From Humibacillus sp. (GTDB lineage: Bacteria > Actinomycetota > Actinomycetes > Actinomycetales > Dermatophilaceae): DNA of 36,604 nucleotides. Shown here piece by piece: positions 35,249 through 36,604 of the stretch. How positions within the stretch are numbered: position 1 is the first letter of the stretch; each line of letters opens with the position of its first letter. Under the pieces are notes generated by a model. The model was not told the DNA's origin, did not search any database, and saw only the letters and a list, made by a program, of their open reading frames with translations. Location: the NCBI GenBank assembly GCA_030452985.1, contig JAKDLG010000031.1, positions 1 through 36,604 of the forward strand, read 5' to 3'. The position numbers and the translations under genes are program-made.

Positions 35249-36163
35249 TCAGTTGTTGACGAGTACCGACCGGGCCTCTCGCACCTCGACGTTGGTAGCC
35301 GGGCCGGGCACCGTGACCGTGGACGGGATCTCATCCCAGTTCGCCCCGCCATCGAGGCTGAAGTCAGCGCCGAAGGTGGTGTTCACCCGCACCGGGAACG
35401 TGCCGCGCTCCGAATAAACGTGCGTGATGTCACCGTCGGGGTACACCCCACCGGTCGAGACCGTCGGGCCCAGACCACCACCGTCCCCGAACACGTAGGT
35501 GAAACCGACCAGCTTCGGTCGGATGCTCACCGGTATGCCGCGCAGCACCGCCTTGTCGACTTCCTCAGGCTCGAAGCCTTGGGGAGTCCACTTCACGGCG
35601 TAGAAAGTCTTGAGGTTCACCAAGGTCTTGTTACCAGCAGGCTGGCTCGAGATCTGCGGCTTCGACCACGGCGTACGCAGGAACGCAGCCTTGATGTCAG
35701 CCATAGTCAAGGTGGGGCGTGCACCGGGTGCCACGTCAGAGGCACATGTCGTTCCGACCGGCGCCCACTGCTCGGTCTGCTTTCCCGCCTCCATCGTCCT
35801 TCGCCACACCTTCAAGAAGGGACCCAACGTATCTGGAGGGCAGTCCCTCAGCGCATGCGAGCATGAAACGTCTTGGCCGATAGTTCCTGGCACCGCCGGG
35901 CCGCAGTCGCTCAAAGACATGTACTCATAAACGGGTGCAGTTTCGTCACGATCCACAACCAGGGCCTCGCCTTTGTCTCCCGGAAATTTCTTTAAATTCC
36001 GCACCTCCTCACGGGAAAGCGTCAGCACAAGTTTGGCGCCGCGGACAGAGGTCGAGCACTTTATTATCGAGTCGTCGCATGGCTTTTTAATCGGCGTAGC
36101 ACTAGGAGAGCCGAATAAAAGCGACAATGCGAGTGCATACGTTCCAATTACCATAGGAATCAC
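35249..36163 (-). CDS. Secreted PKD-like protein of unknown function
   Basis: A 304-residue exported protein. GTG 36163 begins a hydrophobic signal (MIPMVIGTYALALSLLFGSPSA). Several Cys in the first half suggest disulfide bonds. The last 100 residues have the PKD-like pattern VGFTYVFGDGGG...ITHVYSERGTFPVRV...FSLDGGANWDEI. The gene is less GC-rich than its neighbours in its first 150 codons. GTG overlaps the upstream stop (GTGA), so it is coupled to the DUF6318 gene. Function unknown. Confidence 0.8.
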   Translation of the reverse strand: MIPMVIGTYALALSLLFGSPSATPIKKPCDDSIIKCSTSVRGAKLVLTLSREEVRNLKKFPGDKGEALVVDRDETAPVYEYMSLSDCGPAVPGTIGQDVSCSHALRDCPPDTLGPFLKVWRRTMEAGKQTEQWAPVGTTCASDVAPGARPTLTMADIKAAFLRTPWSKPQISSQPAGNKTLVNLKTFYAVKWTPQGFEPEEVDKAVLRGIPVSIRPKLVGFTYVFGDGGGLGPTVSTGGVYPDGDITHVYSERGTFPVRVNTTFGADFSLDGGANWDEIPSTVTVPGPATNVEVREARSVLVNN

Positions 36164-36604
36164 TCTGCCACTGCAAAATCAGAAACAATCCAGTGATCCT
36201 TATACAACAGATCGAGAACCAGGGTGCCGGTATCGGACTGTGTCGTCCGCACGACCTTCCCGCTATCGTCTACAACTTCCACGGGTACCTGCTTTATGGT
36301 GACAGCAACGCGAGCCTTTGGCGGTTGAAAGTCGACAACTGACGTCGAAACGACTTCTAGCGCGCCAGACTTGTGTCGCTGACCTTCAGATTTTAGGGTT
36401 GCGGCTGAATCGACGAAGGCCGCACACGCCTTGCATGAAGGCGCAGCGATGGTCGAAATTTCCTTAGGATCCGGCACCTCAAACGCCTTATTGATCTGCA
36501 AAACATAAAAGGATGCGAACTTTTCGGCCCCATCAATTGTCTTGGGCCTGGCTGCTTCGGGGATCTTCGCCAGGGTCGGGTCGGCTGCTGGTGTGGACGC
36601 GGGG
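36160..36604 (-). CDS. DUF6318-type protein, 5' end off the right edge
   Basis: The minus frame is open from the right edge to TGA at 36160-36162, with 148 codons in the window. A Pro/Ala-rich stretch (PASTPAADPTLAKIPEAARP) leads into DGAEKFASFYVLQINKAFEVPDP...IAAPSCKACAAFVDSAATL, which matches DUF6318 (lipoprotein-like secreted domain with a CxxC). An N-terminal signal would lie outside. The shorter frame from TTG 36501 is a fragment of this. Confidence 0.8.
   Translation of the reverse strand, partial: PASTPAADPTLAKIPEAARPKTIDGAEKFASFYVLQINKAFEVPDPKEISTIAAPSCKACAAFVDSAATLKSEGQRHKSGALEVVSTSVVDFQPPKARVAVTIKQVPVEVVDDSGKVVRTTQSDTGTLVLDLLYKDHWIVSDFAVAE

Noticed and set aside
35980..36002. AT-rich near-palindrome around GGAAATTT...AAATTCC
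   Set aside because: It lies inside the PKD-like coding region and encodes an ordinary Lys/Leu stretch; the stem has a bulge.
1..36604. tRNA, rRNA, CRISPR or intact insertion sequence
   Set aside because: Searched by eye; no cloverleaf, spaced repeat array, transposase gene or terminal inverted repeats recognised.

Overview
The window is GC-rich DNA with dense, short-gapped genes, GTG starts, 1-4 bp gene overlaps, Lsr2-like and DUF6510/DUF6318 family proteins, and a C-terminally DUF3320-bearing giant helicase. This points to an actinobacterium, most likely in the Micrococcales (inference from gene content and style; species not identified). No rRNA, tRNA, CRISPR array or intact insertion sequence was seen.

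Layout. (a) 1-4055, minus: the 1351 C-terminally incomplete codons of a giant protein with an OmpA-like segment and a long beta-rich tail, open through the left edge. (b) 4.4-14.2 kb: metabolic and unknown genes (inositol-monophosphatase family, tandem GNAT, an Rv0909-like antitoxin-domain protein, DUF4097 membrane protein, SRPBCC protein, a 613-residue unknown, a NYN nuclease, an alpha/beta hydrolase, and an ERCC4 nuclease with an Lsr2-like tail). (c) 14.2-15.8 kb, minus: a tight three-gene redox operon (cytoplasmic sulfite-oxidase-fold molybdoenzyme, flavin reductase, DUF6510 zinc ribbon). (d) 16.0-26.2 kb: accessory-looking island with three toxin-antitoxin modules (nucleotidyltransferase/XRE, RHH-type VapB/VapC, Phd/PIN), a ThrE-type exporter, a 1929-codon DUF4011/SF1 helicase/DUF3320 protein whose 5' end looks like a rearranged chimera, and a nonsense-bearing DUF6788 remnant. 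(e) 26.3-32.3 kb, minus: a complete fructose PTS operon, regulator-fruK-fruA-ptsH-ptsI. (f) 32.4-36.6 kb: dienelactone hydrolase, TM2 protein, then a minus-strand cluster of exported proteins (DUF6318, a PKD-like secreted protein, a PQQ-type propeller lipoprotein) cut by the right edge.

How genes work together. The PTS genes form one pathway: EI and HPr pass phosphate from PEP to FruA, which imports fructose as fructose-1-phosphate, and FruK makes fructose-1,6-bisphosphate; the DeoR-type regulator sits first in the operon. The redox operon is probably a molybdoenzyme with its own electron donor. The toxin-antitoxin modules each show tight coupling, and two of them with unrelated antitoxin folds share the same palindromic promoter half-site.

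A recurrent structural theme is the leaderless start: at nine genes a -10-like hexamer (xAxxxT) lies exactly 6 nt before the start codon without a usable ribosome-binding site.
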